Assembly: GCA_006503475.1 (NCBI GenBank)
Contig: RSEH01000116.1
Span: forward strand, 62,001-126,000
Reading direction: 5' to 3'
DNA from: Stentor roeselii
Lineage: Eukaryota; Ciliophora; Heterotrichea; Heterotrichida; Stentoridae
DNA: 64,000 nucleotides
In this document: in pieces, positions 20,601 to 30,059 of the stretch
Numbering within the stretch: the stretch's first letter is position 1
Layout: each line of letters opens with the position of its first letter
The notes under the pieces: generated by a model
Told to the model about the DNA's origin: nothing
Seen by the model: the letters and a program-made list of their open reading frames with translations, nothing else
Database searches by the model: none
Position numbers and translations under genes: made by a program

Positions 20601-23600
20601 GAAAAAGTCTAATAATCTTGTTTGGCTTAATAGTTTCAAACAGATTGATGGAGTCAGGACTGTCATTGAAGTGTTTTTAGACCGTGAAATTAAAAATCAT
20701 GTTAAACTTGCTGCTTTAAAAGAAAGTGTCTTGTTGCAGATTCTTGCTAATACACTTCAGAATATTGAGAACCCTTTGCTTCTGGCTTCTGGACTTTTCA
20801 GTAGTTTTCAACAGGTGGCTGAAGCGATTTCTGAAGGTGAAGAACTTGACTCTGATATAAAATGTTTGAAATGTCTGAAAAAACTCTTTAAAAAAGTTAA
20901 CAAATCCGACCCTCAAGCGATAAAAAATTATCTTCAACAGAATTCAATACAAAAAATCATAAAATTTTCCCTTATCGACTCGAATAACCAGTCTTTTACT
21001 GAGTACTCCTGTGAAATCATCATCAAAATCGCATGTTTGGGGAAATCTTTGGAGTACCTGCTTCGAGACTGCAATGATTTGCTGCAAATCGCAATTCAAG
21101 AAGCTTCTAAAAGTTCAAAATTCTGGGAATTGCTTACTTTTGCACTCAGTGAAAGTACTGACTTCCTAGAGTATAAGTCTCTCGCTTTTGGACTTTTAAA
21201 TCAAGTCGCGCTTAGGCCTAGTGAACATAATAGTGCACACAAAGATGAAATCTTAAGTGGAATTTTACAGGTCTTGCAAGTTCTCTGGAAAAAGTACCAG
21301 ATTGATACTGATGAAAGCACAGTTAAACTCATTTTAGAAAACTGTCTCTGTGAGATCCCAGAAACTAAGAAAAACTCATTTTTCGATCCTCCAAAATGTA
21401 AAAATTTTCATACCAGGACAAACGGTTTTAAGTTATTAGAAGAAATTTGTAAAAAAGACTCTTTTGTTTTAAACCAGGTCACTTCAATTCTAGACCAGTT
21501 TCACCAAGACCCTTCCTGGCGTTCAAGTCGTAAGCCAGACTGGAGCATATCTCCAATAACAAAAGACAAATCTCACACAGGTTACGTAGGACTAAAAAAC
21601 CTCGGCTGTACCTGCTACATGAACTCGATTTTACAGCAACTTTTCATGATCAGCACTTTTCGCGAGTCAATCCTTCGTCTTCCAACGAGTCCTTCAGAAG
21701 AGAGTTTATTATACCAGCTTCAGTACATTTTTTCAGGTCTCAAGTCAAGCGACAAGCAGTACATAAACCCGAAGAACTTTACAAAATCCTTTAAAGACGC
21801 TGAAGGCCGTGAAATTAACGTGATTGAGCAAATGGACGTCGATGAGTTCTTCGCTTCTTTCATGGACAAACTGGAAACCTTGCTAAAAGCGACTGAATTT
21901 GGAGATCTCGTCAAAATGCACTTCGGAGGCGTGCAAGTGACGCAGGTCATTGGAAAAGAATGTCCTCATCGCAGTGAAACTTTTGAACCTTTTCTTAGCA
22001 TCTCTGTTGAAGTCAAAAATAAGAGAAGTCTTGTTGAAGGACTTGAAAGTTATGTCGCTGAAGAAGTCTTGCAGGGAGAAGATGCGTATCAGTGTGACTC
22101 TTGTGAAGCTAAGGTTAAAGCAATTAGAAGGGTTTGTGTCAATCATTTACCGAATATTTTAATTGTTGCTTTGAGAAGGTTTGAGTTTGACTTTGATACG
22201 ATGACGAGAGAAAAATTAAATGATTATTTTGAGTTTCCTTTTGAACTTGATATGGAACCGTTCACCCAAGAAGGTCTTGAAAAAGAAAAAAAATTTCCAA
22301 AAGAATACTACATTTATCGCCTGCGAGGAATAGTGATTCACTCAGGAAGTGCTGAAAACGGTCATTATTATTCCTACATCCATTCAGAAAACAGGTGGAT
22401 TGAGTTCAATGACATCTGGGTATCTCTAGTAAACCCTCACAACATTGCTAAAGACTGCTACGGCGGTGAAGAGAAGATGAACTACCACCCATATTACAAA
22501 ACCACATTTAGAGAAAAGATAGGAAACGCTTATATGTTAATATACGAAAGAAGTTGCACGTTTTTAATAAGACAACCTGGACATGACCTGCTTTCAGTCG
22601 ACCTCAAAACTCGATACCCTGGAACCACTGAAGACTTGAAAGAAGTGAAGAGTCAAAACAAAAAATATTGGCGAAGCAAAATCATTTTCGCACCTGAATA
22701 CATCACTTTCATATCTGACTTATCTAGAAATTCTTACACAAGCAAAAAGTTTCTGTCTAAGTTCTTTTTGACTATACTTATTCGAAGCAAAGATAAAAAG
22801 GAAGAAATTTTTGAGATTTACTCGCGGATTGAAAATGATTTGAAAGAAGACTCAGCTTTTGCTAACTGGTTTTTAGATATGATTTCAGTTGAACAAGTAA
22901 CTCGTGAGCTATTTCTTCATAACCCTCTGTACATGATGCGAAAGCTCTTAGTAAGCATCTGCCGAGTAGCTTTAAAGTCATGTACCAACGACTTCCGTAT
23001 TCTTTTTTTCAAGAATTTCATTCAAAATTTAAAATACGCTCGTAAGAAATACACTCGTTTCTTCGCACAGTACCTCGAATTACTAAAGTTTTGCATAATC
23101 GAGTTACTAATCCAGGGTGCTAAGTTTGACTACGTCTGTTTAATAATCAGTTACTTGACAGGTAAAAACCTTTGGGTGTTAGAGGCGAATCCACACGCGC
23201 ACAACGACATCCACCTCGGGTACGACCAGATCCCTCTGCCTGAGCGTTTGAAAGAAGAAACTTCCAGTTCAGACACAAAAGGTTCTTCAATCGCGCATCT
23301 CGTCGACTTGCTTTATCAATTAAAAGACCTCATCTCTGAAGAAAGTCTTCATGGATTGTCACAGCCCTGGCTAGTCCAAATGCTCATCCAAGAAGCTGAC
23401 AATCGCCTTTCAGCGATCTCAACAGGCCGGGTGTTCACTTTAATCACTAAAGCAAGTCCTTTACTTATTCCAGAAATCATCGCAAAGCTGGTGGATTGCT
23501 TGAAAACTGGAGAATCGACCTATAAAGTTAAAATTTCAAGAATTTTAACTCATTTTTTGATTTTTCAAGATGAAACTTTCGATCAAAAAATCATTTTTTT

Positions 23601-24105
23601 CATTGACACATTTTTTGCTTATGTAAAAAATTGTAAATTATTCTCAGAAATCGAATTTATTATTGTTTTTTTGTATAAACTCTGCTGCAAACATGTGAAA
23701 ATCTCTGAAATTCTTCTGCAAAAACCTGAACTTTTAACGCATTTGGAAAAATGGGTCAGGTCAAATTTGCAAGTCTTGCATCCTTCGAAAAGTGAATTTT
23801 TTTTTGGTGATGAAGGCTTCAAAACGAATTCAATGAAAAATTTGCAGAGTAAAATTGAGATGATTAAGAAGAAGTCTTGTCATTTGCCTTGTGATTCTGA
23901 TGAAGAATTGCCTGAGAACTTACTTAAGGTCGGGGTTAAGGTTGACTTTTATTTGGACGGGTCGTGGATGAAAGGGGTTATTAAAGCGAGGGCTGGGGAT
24001 GTTGCTTTGGTTTCGTATAAGAGTCAGGATGAAGAGCATCATGAGTTCAAAGATCTGAAAAGTGAGGAAGTCGCACAATGTTTTACCAAATCGAAAACTA
24101 GTTAA
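17680..24105 (+). CDS. Giant ubiquitin-specific protease (USP9X/24/34-like)
   Basis: A 2141-residue deubiquitinase. The N-terminus (about 1-70) looks like a Tudor/chromo-barrel fold (WCAAEVKEIGKNQVTVTFNE); a second similar unit lies near the C-terminus (SWMKGVIKARAGDVALVSY). Long helical repeats fill 100-800, and a ubiquitin-like segment lies near 820-890. The USP domain starts GYVGLKNLGCTCYMN with nucleophile C1312; the histidine is in ENGHYYSY (H1562) and the third residue in WIEFND (D1578). A helical tail follows. This order (helical array, UBL, USP, helices) matches the USP9X/USP24/USP34 group; terminal Tudor-like units are unusual. No intron was needed. Confidence 0.9.
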   Translation: MITEVPKWCRVGFYIDAKDSFNEWCAAEVKEIGKNQVTVTFNEWAPKWESTFPMKSPKIAPFRKMSKGYTGSRARTARNQQFQKESLANCHEKVKKLVNESLFCEDAFFTTQFYRGKLFFYIEHLLSLSPSSEYFSAIYEFLGEVVALILKYFSQAHQLFGFFYLGQGGEMYLEDNNVALAFVWFELIEMLKKLTCLEMRSPELYCHIDQILESRNYTLTTSKRTKWANDFLDKFLTGSGFDFLMDLLSNEEEKSRIPFVILNHLPLCEIIEQLDTTKSSQFSQKFYQNVLKRVEIISDSELKDLKHDEVLASFRKISKYRGLDLNGCIESSKMSFFLKMLKSVYLEKRIKGLIEINSTVESAESRVSIYDPSLKQEVEDLRTWIIQENILDLLVKDRPHMELIKRSSVIFKFLARYLFITQEQLSDLWHSLENKHESYRRAAYETIVELVPLLEESQNDFLYEEFLKVDRQLYDESFLALVKDFTVKAVNKSMKFGNYSKTYGLSMFKPMILDSSPSEFHGLAIKNLISIEKETANPVIKSELLETVKSLISENDSILQALSLFLKLIQGHLIDEHYNQIEEIFALAGLIIENLKNYLKNNQKGNFCVEVKKNIKCRLSFLSHIAERVDSGLSQENLKDLWTMFRDKSLQAKLMFFEWLCRSKGKSFIHSRSLSFIFQDLLLNDLMFPSKCESIYEFKCFSFYFIEFNRVNNLLEVTDDRNIRYRKSFKVKGLKKLINIYLNTDDFKVLDNTGRLFFNVLNKFDPEILSDAEDIIQVQVKYLLDLINKNKTDQKLILKILTLFQVLFDKNDDESEFNSHIYVKRPESREHQQVKINQFKTLRHIRKEVAKNFNLDLEKVELCIGDNRFSAKDDDYEIMNLRQHWLDLDLLSDHEIYEFQPFAAIENNEELPKLLFELISDAEKIYTDLAWKLLAFLPTCKSLKVSISGLKTSLDEVIDRSSTYRLIYALQIVLKKSNNLVWLNSFKQIDGVRTVIEVFLDREIKNHVKLAALKESVLLQILANTLQNIENPLLLASGLFSSFQQVAEAISEGEELDSDIKCLKCLKKLFKKVNKSDPQAIKNYLQQNSIQKIIKFSLIDSNNQSFTEYSCEIIIKIACLGKSLEYLLRDCNDLLQIAIQEASKSSKFWELLTFALSESTDFLEYKSLAFGLLNQVALRPSEHNSAHKDEILSGILQVLQVLWKKYQIDTDESTVKLILENCLCEIPETKKNSFFDPPKCKNFHTRTNGFKLLEEICKKDSFVLNQVTSILDQFHQDPSWRSSRKPDWSISPITKDKSHTGYVGLKNLGCTCYMNSILQQLFMISTFRESILRLPTSPSEESLLYQLQYIFSGLKSSDKQYINPKNFTKSFKDAEGREINVIEQMDVDEFFASFMDKLETLLKATEFGDLVKMHFGGVQVTQVIGKECPHRSETFEPFLSISVEVKNKRSLVEGLESYVAEEVLQGEDAYQCDSCEAKVKAIRRVCVNHLPNILIVALRRFEFDFDTMTREKLNDYFEFPFELDMEPFTQEGLEKEKKFPKEYYIYRLRGIVIHSGSAENGHYYSYIHSENRWIEFNDIWVSLVNPHNIAKDCYGGEEKMNYHPYYKTTFREKIGNAYMLIYERSCTFLIRQPGHDLLSVDLKTRYPGTTEDLKEVKSQNKKYWRSKIIFAPEYITFISDLSRNSYTSKKFLSKFFLTILIRSKDKKEEIFEIYSRIENDLKEDSAFANWFLDMISVEQVTRELFLHNPLYMMRKLLVSICRVALKSCTNDFRILFFKNFIQNLKYARKKYTRFFAQYLELLKFCIIELLIQGAKFDYVCLIISYLTGKNLWVLEANPHAHNDIHLGYDQIPLPERLKEETSSSDTKGSSIAHLVDLLYQLKDLISEESLHGLSQPWLVQMLIQEADNRLSAISTGRVFTLITKASPLLIPEIIAKLVDCLKTGESTYKVKISRILTHFLIFQDETFDQKIIFFIDTFFAYVKNCKLFSEIEFIIVFLYKLCCKHVKISEILLQKPELLTHLEKWVRSNLQVLHPSKSEFFFGDEGFKTNSMKNLQSKIEMIKKKSCHLPCDSDEELPENLLKVGVKVDFYLDGSWMKGVIKARAGDVALVSYKSQDEEHHEFKDLKSEEVAQCFTKSKTS

Positions 24106-24112
24106 TAATATT

Positions 24113-24463
24113 ATGAATAAAGATAGTCCTTCGAAGATTGATCAGGAAGTTAGATATGCTATTCATGAACCTGATGAATATGAAGAAAGTCTTCAGAAAA
24201 TGATGATGGGTATTGAAAAAAAAATCAAGAATATCGAGGACATGACCAGTTCAATAAAAAGACTGAAATTTCAACATTTTTTAAACAAAATCAGTAGAAG
24301 AGCCTATTTGAACGATGAAAAAGTTGAAAAAAATATCAAAAGTCAATCAACACAAGAAACTATCCCTTGTTTGTACCTTGCTTTCCTAGCACTTGGCATA
24401 AGTCTCTTCTTTTTCTCGATTATCCAGGGAATCTTAAAGGACTCAAAATTCTCACTAGCCTAA
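24113..24463 (+). CDS. Small tail-anchored membrane protein, unknown
   Basis: 116 residues from the ATG at 24113; the open frame extends upstream but only into the end of the deubiquitinase gene, so the internal ATG is preferred. The body is charged and helical (EESLQKMMMGIEKKIKNIED), then a single hydrophobic helix near residues 87-107 (LAFLALGISLFFFSIIQGIL) sits ten residues from the C-terminus. The layout resembles tail-anchored proteins such as SNAREs or Bet1-like proteins, with a possible short coiled coil, but no heptad layer is clear enough to name one. Confidence 0.62.
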   Translation: MNKDSPSKIDQEVRYAIHEPDEYEESLQKMMMGIEKKIKNIEDMTSSIKRLKFQHFLNKISRRAYLNDEKVEKNIKSQSTQETIPCLYLAFLALGISLFFFSIIQGILKDSKFSLA

Positions 24464-24481
24464 TATGTATTAGAATAACTA

Positions 24482-24805
24482 TTAAGCAGTCGCTGCCAAG
24501 ATGTCTGAGTCTCCCACGTCAAGAATGGACAAAGTAGACACAGCGTGCATTTTTCCGCAAGCTCTTCCCAGTTCATTGTTATCTCCAGTGTAGTGATGCA
24601 CTTCGACCTTTCCTAACATGCAATAGTACTCGATTTCACTCTTTTTTAGTGGCAAAGTGTTGCTTGCAATGAAAACTAGTTTCGACTTTCCTTGTCTCAA
24701 GCTTTTCAGTGTCGACTTGTAACCCAAAACTGCTTTTCCACTCTTCATGACCAGGGCAAGCTTGGAATTCATCCCTTCTGCGGTCTTCTTTCCCTTCTTC
24801 ACCAT
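24482..24805 (-). CDS. RPL30: 60S ribosomal protein eL30
   Basis: 107 residues, full length for eL30. Recognisable blocks are the N-terminal [13 protein letters not shown]-like segment, [49 protein letters not shown] and the DVGDSDIL end. It belongs to the L7Ae/L30e RNA-binding superfamily and sits in the large ribosomal subunit. The start context is TTATAAATGG. No intron is present. It converges with the tail-anchored protein gene, 18 bases apart. Confidence 0.97.
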   Translation of the reverse strand: MVKKGKKTAEGMNSKLALVMKSGKAVLGYKSTLKSLRQGKSKLVFIASNTLPLKKSEIEYYCMLGKVEVHHYTGDNNELGRACGKMHAVSTLSILDVGDSDILAATA

Positions 24806-24939
24806 TTATAACCATAAAATGTCAGAAGCAGAAAATCTTACGAGGAGTAAGTAGTTTAAGTGCATAGATGTCAATCAGGCATTCAAGTCCTAAGTCCAAC
24901 AACCAAGTTCAGAATAAATAGCTTTAAGGAGGATTATAA

Positions 24940-25473
24940 ATGGGATTGAAACATAAAAGAACTCCTTCAGCAGTTCCGAGTATCAGCAAAATGACGAAAG
25001 AAGAAGAAGGACTGCTCTTCACTTCAAACCTGACATTTGACCCTCCTTCTGAGGAACAAGCTCGGCTTAAATTTAATTTAAACCCAGTCAAAACTGGAAA
25101 AATCATCAGAAATTCCAGTCTTTCCTCACATGTTGAATTCTGCAGCTTTCTTTCCAGTAGTGTTGAAGGGTTCATTGAAGACCTTAATACTATTCAGGAT
25201 GAAAGGAAAAATGAATACCGAAAAGTAGATAAAGATAAACCTCTCACTGGAGACCCTTTGTTCGAACTGAAAATCGTTGTCATGGAGATTCAGGAAAAAA
25301 GAGGGAAAATGAGAGGAAAACAGGAAAAAATTAGGAAAAATTTGAAATTAAGACTATGGCAAATGTTTAAAATGGAAACTGCTTCTGAAACTGATACTGA
25401 AAGAAGGGTTGAAAATCTTAGGTATTCTGGAGATACTGTCATGGGACCTGGCAGTTCTTTTTACTTTGAATAA
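24940..25473 (+). CDS. Unknown charged protein
   Basis: 177 residues from an ATG preceded by ATTATAA. The N-terminus is basic (GLKHKRTPSAVPS), the middle carries FDPPSEEQARLKFNLNPVKTG and a polar helix, and residues about 100-140 form a Lys/Glu-rich helix (EKRGKMRGKQEKIRKNLKLR). No signal peptide, membrane helix or known motif. An upstream ATG at 24819 could mark an untranslated or extra exon, but no 15-base intron joins it cleanly. Family not recognised. Confidence 0.6.
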   Translation: MGLKHKRTPSAVPSISKMTKEEEGLLFTSNLTFDPPSEEQARLKFNLNPVKTGKIIRNSSLSSHVEFCSFLSSSVEGFIEDLNTIQDERKNEYRKVDKDKPLTGDPLFELKIVVMEIQEKRGKMRGKQEKIRKNLKLRLWQMFKMETASETDTERRVENLRYSGDTVMGPGSSFYFE

Positions 25474-25653
25474 TTTTTGTAATTGTTTAGACTATTTTGA
25501 TTTAAATGGTTAATAAATGTCTTCTTTTTGATAACCTTTCTTTGATTAACATTTAGTGTTTAAAATTAAGGATTTTAACATAATCATTAGTTTTTAAAGT
25601 CTTTTGTTTTTTATTACTTATATATAACTCTTAAATTCTGGAATAATCGAAAA

Positions 25654-26649
25654 TTATAAACTATCATATTGTTTCTGAACAGGGTTGTAAAAAATGTTTC
25701 CCCGGGAGCCTACAAATGGAGGAGTTTCATGTCTGATTTTTAGCAAACCAGAAGTAAACTGCTGAAAAAAGTTGCAAGGGTCAGCATTTTTTCCTAATAA
25801 CAAATATGTTGGTGTAGCTCGATTTTCTCCTTTTTTTGGTAAAATTTCTCCACTAACATTTGCCGATCTTTTTTCATATTGAAACAATTTCCCAGAATCT
25901 TCACTTTTTTTAACTTTCATAACTTGAGGACTTCGAAACATATCCCTATCAGCTTTCAAGTTATGAATTTCCCCACTTCTCATTTTCTGAAAATAGCTAG
26001 GAACCCTTTCAGCCCTCCTTAAATTCTTTAAAATCTTGGGACTAAAATCATTAAGTTTGACAGGTGAGTTAGAAGTGGCTTTAAGAAAGAAATTTTTAGA
26101 AATTTCTTGAGTCTTAATAGGAATTCTCGACATTTCCACAGGAGCAAGAGGATTATCAGTCAAGACTGCATCAGAAGCGACGATTTTCCTGATAAACATA
26201 GATCCATGAACATGGAGAGAATCCAAATAGCAAAATTCACTTCCTTCAAACGATAACTGGCAGATAGAAGCAAGATCAATTGACAAACAAAGCCAAGTAT
26301 CTCTTAAAATATATCGATTCGGCAACTTCGAGTAAGAAAACTGGTTTAAAATCGATTTCGAGCAGTCAAAAACGATTCTCTTCCCCGAGTTGCAGCGATC
26401 ATGAACCTTAAACTCAAAGCTAAAAGGCTTTCCAGGAAAAATAAAAAGAAGAAAGGTCAGAACCGGTTTCGCTATCTTTAAAGACTCAGAGTCCTTCGGT
26501 ATCATCAAAGTTCCTGAATTTAAACTAACCAAGTAAGACTTAGTCGTATTATCATAAAGCAGCTGATTTTTTCCTATCAACGAGCAGCCCATGACTGAAC
26601 TTTTCACTTGAGAGTCAAGGATTTCCAAGTAAAACTCAGAACTTTTCAT
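25654..26649 (-). CDS. CFAP20-domain (DUF667) protein
   Basis: 331 residues from the ATG at 26649; the frame can be opened 15 bases earlier only with GTG, which would overlap the stop of the neighbour. Residues about 5-165 align by eye with the CFAP20 fold: GTLMIPKDSESLKIAKPVLTF resembles the CPADPKKTLGIKLPFL block, FSFEFKVHDRCNSGKR the FTFEVQVLDDKNVRR strand, and RDTWLCLSIDLASIC the WNQIQFNLSDF segment, ending LDSLHVHGSMFIRKIVASD. The C-terminal half is disordered and basic. CFAP20 is a doublet-microtubule inner-junction protein; a domain followed by a long tail is more like CFAP20DC. A ciliary role is inference. Confidence 0.72.
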   Translation of the reverse strand: MKSSEFYLEILDSQVKSSVMGCSLIGKNQLLYDNTTKSYLVSLNSGTLMIPKDSESLKIAKPVLTFLLFIFPGKPFSFEFKVHDRCNSGKRIVFDCSKSILNQFSYSKLPNRYILRDTWLCLSIDLASICQLSFEGSEFCYLDSLHVHGSMFIRKIVASDAVLTDNPLAPVEMSRIPIKTQEISKNFFLKATSNSPVKLNDFSPKILKNLRRAERVPSYFQKMRSGEIHNLKADRDMFRSPQVMKVKKSEDSGKLFQYEKRSANVSGEILPKKGENRATPTYLLLGKNADPCNFFQQFTSGLLKIRHETPPFVGSRGNIFYNPVQKQYDSL

Positions 26650-26660
26650 ATTTATTAGAT

Positions 26661-28721
26661 TCACTTCTTCTTCCCTCCTTGTGGCTTCAACAAAGCCGTT
26701 GAACGGGTGCTTCGGGCTTTCGGGTCGATGGACTCTGACTGGATTCTTCCTTTAATCAAAGTTTTTTTCCCTCGACTGTTTTTATCTGGAGATGACTTCA
26801 ACGCCATTTCATCCGCAGCCCTTTTTTTATTAGTTTCAGTTTCTTTCATCTCCATCGACTCAAGTTGAGTTTCAAAGTTTTCCTTTTGTTTATCTTTCAA
26901 AAGGTTTTCATCTATTTTCAAGTCAGTTTCTGCGAGTTTCAAGAAACCCAGTAAATTTTGCTTCATTTCTTCAGCACTTCCAAAGACTTCAAGCTGCTCA
27001 ACTACTTCTTGGATGTTGTACTTGAAGCCGTGAAGACTGACGATGTACCCTGCTTTGAGGAACTTTATCAGAACTGCTGAGGACTTATCAGCTGCGATGT
27101 TGAGGAAGTCGTTTAAAAAGTGCTTGATGAAGAACTTGTTCGAGGTCTTCTCTGCTAAAATTTCGCAAAACTCGATGAAAAGGACCCGGTCGTAAGAAGA
27201 AGATGACTTTGCCAGCTTTTCTTTAACGATGTTGCAAATGTCGAGTTTTCGTGAAATGTAAAAGGTCTGAGTGAGGATAAAACATAAAACTTGACACGCT
27301 GCTTGTTTTACAGGCCAACAAGCTGTTAACATTTTATGTAAAATCAGAGGCACGAAGTGGTCAAGGACTTCTTTTAAGTTAAAACTTGCAAAAGAACTTA
27401 AAAATATCTGAAATAATTCACTTTGGATTCGCCAGTCTAAAGGAAGTGTGAGAAATTTGATGAATTTTAAAAGAAGGACTGAAGGATCGATTAATTTGCT
27501 CCAGTTTTCTAGTTTTTTGAAGATTGCGATCCGAGCCTCTGCATCTTCTAGAAGTTTATTCGTGATTTTTTTAAGGATTTTGCAGTGCTTGTTAAGAGAG
27601 ACAACTTCATGGAACCCTTTCGCTAAGACCTTCATTACCTCCGGTGAGGACTCAGAGAGTGTCAAAGCGATTTCTTTCATTTCATTTGAAAGGCCTAAAA
27701 GTTGCACAAGGCCGGGGTAGTAAAAAGCGATATTTTTTCTATGACAGTCCTTTTTCACTAGTTTCAACAGAAGACTGACATACTCCAACCTGAACTGACC
27801 ACAGCTGCCACTGATGAGAACTCCAACATTTTCACAAACAACCTGCTCGATTCTTTCAGGGCAGTTCGAAAAAACCAAACTTTTCACAACTTGACTGGCT
27901 TCTTTCAAGAAAAAACCTTCAGATACAAACCCAAGACAATGAATGAAAAGTTTCACTCCTTCCAGCTTAACCTGCAAGTTTTCATCTTCAACGAGTTTTA
28001 AAATATCGAAAAAAATCATCTCTTCTAAAAAAGTCTTTCCTAATACACGGATTATACTAAGCCAGGTCTTTGCCATGGCTTCTCGAACTTCACTTGAAGG
28101 GTCTTGTGATAAGGCTTTTGCCCTTTGAAGAAGTGGGCCTTTAAAGTCTTTTGTTATCACTTCGGCGAGGAAGCCGAGAAGGTAAACTGAGACTTCTCGA
28201 GTTATTGATTTTTGGGAACAGTCTGATAATAGCATCAGCTCTGGAAGCAACTTGGATTTTATTGTTAGATGAGGAATCTCTGGAAGAAGAGCGGAGTAAA
28301 CTGGAAGCCAACGCTGGTGAAGGGTTCGGGAGTAGAAACTTAGGAAGGTCAGGGAAAGTTGAATGCATTCTAACTTTAAGCAGTCTTGGAGGAGGTTTCG
28401 GGTTATTAGGTATAATAAACCGCTTCCACATTCTAGTTGAAGCTCTTCTGGCCAGTTTATGATGTGTTTCTTTTTAGGGGTTACGAAAATGAATTGGAAT
28501 AGCTTGGTTGAGTGTGGGTATAAGTGAAAGTGCTGCATCACCCACACCTTTTGTGGAGAAAAACCATTTTCGAGAAGTAATTCAGCTTTACTCTCATCTG
28601 ATATGTCCTCTGGTGTCGTCCATTGGCTTATTTCAGCTTCAGACTATCTGTGAAATACTTTGAGATTTGTTGAAATTTGCTCGATTTCGATATTTTTTTG
28701 TCTAAGTAAGTCGAAGTCCAT
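26661..28721 (-). CDS. HEAT-repeat protein, PPP4R4-like phosphatase regulator
   Basis: The obvious frame opens only at a GTG; splicing a 15-base intron adds an ATG-started first exon and gives 681 residues. The N-terminus (SQWTTPEDISDESKAELLL) parallels the segment before the repeats in PPP4R4. About twelve HEAT-type helical pairs follow. WPVKQAACQVLCFILTQ and DRVLFIEFCEILAEKTSNKF match the PPP4R4 blocks PVQKAASRTLCIFLR and NRLRFLDTCEFIIEIF. The tail is Lys/Glu-rich. PPP4R4 is a cytosolic regulator of protein phosphatase 4. Start and first exon lie within 12 and 63 bases of each other; the stop lies 11 bases from the CFAP20-domain start. Confidence 0.75.
28644..28658 (-). other. 15-base intron in PPP4R4-like gene
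   Basis: Coding-strand sequence gtatttcacagatag, phase 0. Removal joins EQISTNLK to SEAEISQWTT and links the ATG at 28721 to the main frame. Confidence 0.82.
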
Positions 28722-28983
28722 TTATTTATTTTAACAAACAATATTATTTCATCTGCATTGAGTTACTGTATTCGCTGCCTATTTCTTGAATCTTACTGAA
28801 AGCCTTAAGCCACCAATCAATTTCAAAAAAATCAATAACTTAACTTTCACAAATCCAAAAAAATCATTATCTTCGATTCACAAAAGATTCCTTATTTCAA
28901 AAGAAATCAAAAAAAAACAATAAAAGTCTAAAATCTTCATTTTTTTAAATTCCAGTTTTCCCCTATAATACCGAGCTTATATA
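28722..28983. promoter_or_regulatory. Divergent spacer, C/A-rich towards the RING gene
   Basis: A 262-base divergent spacer between the PPP4R4-like and RING-UBR genes. The part next to the RING gene (about 28790-28930) is G-poor and rich in C and A on the plus strand. It ends GCTTATATAATGG at the start. No other signal is visible. Confidence 0.4.
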
Positions 28984-30054
28984 ATGGACCCAGACCATGA
29001 CCTAGGGGTGAAAATTCCCGCTGATCTTATAATAAAAGAATTCGAGTGCCCAGTTTGTTTCAGCACATTATCCGAATCTATGATGACTAAATGCGGACAC
29101 ATCTTCTGCAAGGCTTGCATTGAAGAATGTCTGAATCGTCGTCATGAATGCCCGAACTGCAAACAAGAAACTCAGATAAAAGATGTGATTCCTAACTACA
29201 CCCTCGATAAAATCATCAGAACTGTACTTGAAGAAAAGGAAAAAGCAGCTAAAGAGTACTATGAGTCAATGTGCATTCTATCTAAAGTTGATTCTTCTTC
29301 GTCTAGCCCTATAGAAATCATCTTTAAGCAGAATATGCGGCAAAGTTTTCTGGATTTCGAAAAATATTTCGAGGATCTAAGAAACCGAAATAAAATCTTG
29401 AAAAATAAACTGAAAAGTCAAGATTTGTCTAGTCAGGACCTTGCGAAAAGACTTGAAGAGTTAGATGAGACTTACAATATGTCTTGTCAAATGATAGTTG
29501 AATCCTTTGACAAACACATGAAATCCGTCGCTCCTTCTCCAGACCTACTACCTCTAAGAGTCTTTATAAAAGTCCCTAAAAAAAACGCAGTAATGGACGT
29601 ATATCTTCCGAGAACCCATACAACATACGACATAAAGCAAATAATCCACGATCATTTCATAGCAAAAGGAGAAATCGTTGTCAGCATCTCAGACGGTAGT
29701 TTTATTTTGCATAACAATTTCAAAGAAGGATGCATTGAAAGTATAGGAGACGGGCCAATCGGTGCATATGACATAGTTTCCGGAAACACGATATTTTTTG
29801 ATGGTGAAGTTTTACTAAAGAGTGACGAGCCAAAAGAGTGTTTTACGAAAGGATTTCTGAAAGGAATGGGAATGAAAACCAACTATTTTTCTTGTGCAAC
29901 TTGCAATACCAACTGGATCTGCGAGGCCTGCTCTCAAGGTTGCCATCAAGGTCACAACATCAGTTCAGCAGTTCCAAACCACGAGCCTACCTGGGCCTGT
30001 TGTTACTGCGTGAAAAAAGGACTTTGCCGTATCCCAAACAACAAAAAAAAATAG
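28984..30054 (+). CDS. RING finger plus UBR-box-like protein
   Basis: 356 residues. A C3HC4 RING finger (about 22-62) reads CPVCFSTL...CGHIFCKACIEECL...CPNCK and is immediately followed by a short helix, then a coiled coil (about 85-165). A central beta-rich segment (LRVFIKVPKKNAVMDVYLPR) may be ubiquitin-like. The C-terminal 70 residues hold a Cys/His cluster, ECFTKG...CATCNTNWICEACSQGCHQGH...CCYC, that fits the UBR box (as in FBXO11 and UBR7), which binds N-degrons. RING and UBR box with no other UBR1 domains is an unusual combination; a small N-recognin-like E3 is a reasonable inference. Confidence 0.8.
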   Translation: MDPDHDLGVKIPADLIIKEFECPVCFSTLSESMMTKCGHIFCKACIEECLNRRHECPNCKQETQIKDVIPNYTLDKIIRTVLEEKEKAAKEYYESMCILSKVDSSSSSPIEIIFKQNMRQSFLDFEKYFEDLRNRNKILKNKLKSQDLSSQDLAKRLEELDETYNMSCQMIVESFDKHMKSVAPSPDLLPLRVFIKVPKKNAVMDVYLPRTHTTYDIKQIIHDHFIAKGEIVVSISDGSFILHNNFKEGCIESIGDGPIGAYDIVSGNTIFFDGEVLLKSDEPKECFTKGFLKGMGMKTNYFSCATCNTNWICEACSQGCHQGHNISSAVPNHEPTWACCYCVKKGLCRIPNNKKK

Positions 30055-30059
30055 TCTAA

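Noticed and set aside
24062-24112. Longer start for the tail-anchored protein
   Set aside because: It would overlap the end of the deubiquitinase in another frame; the ATG at 24113 gives the normal close spacing.
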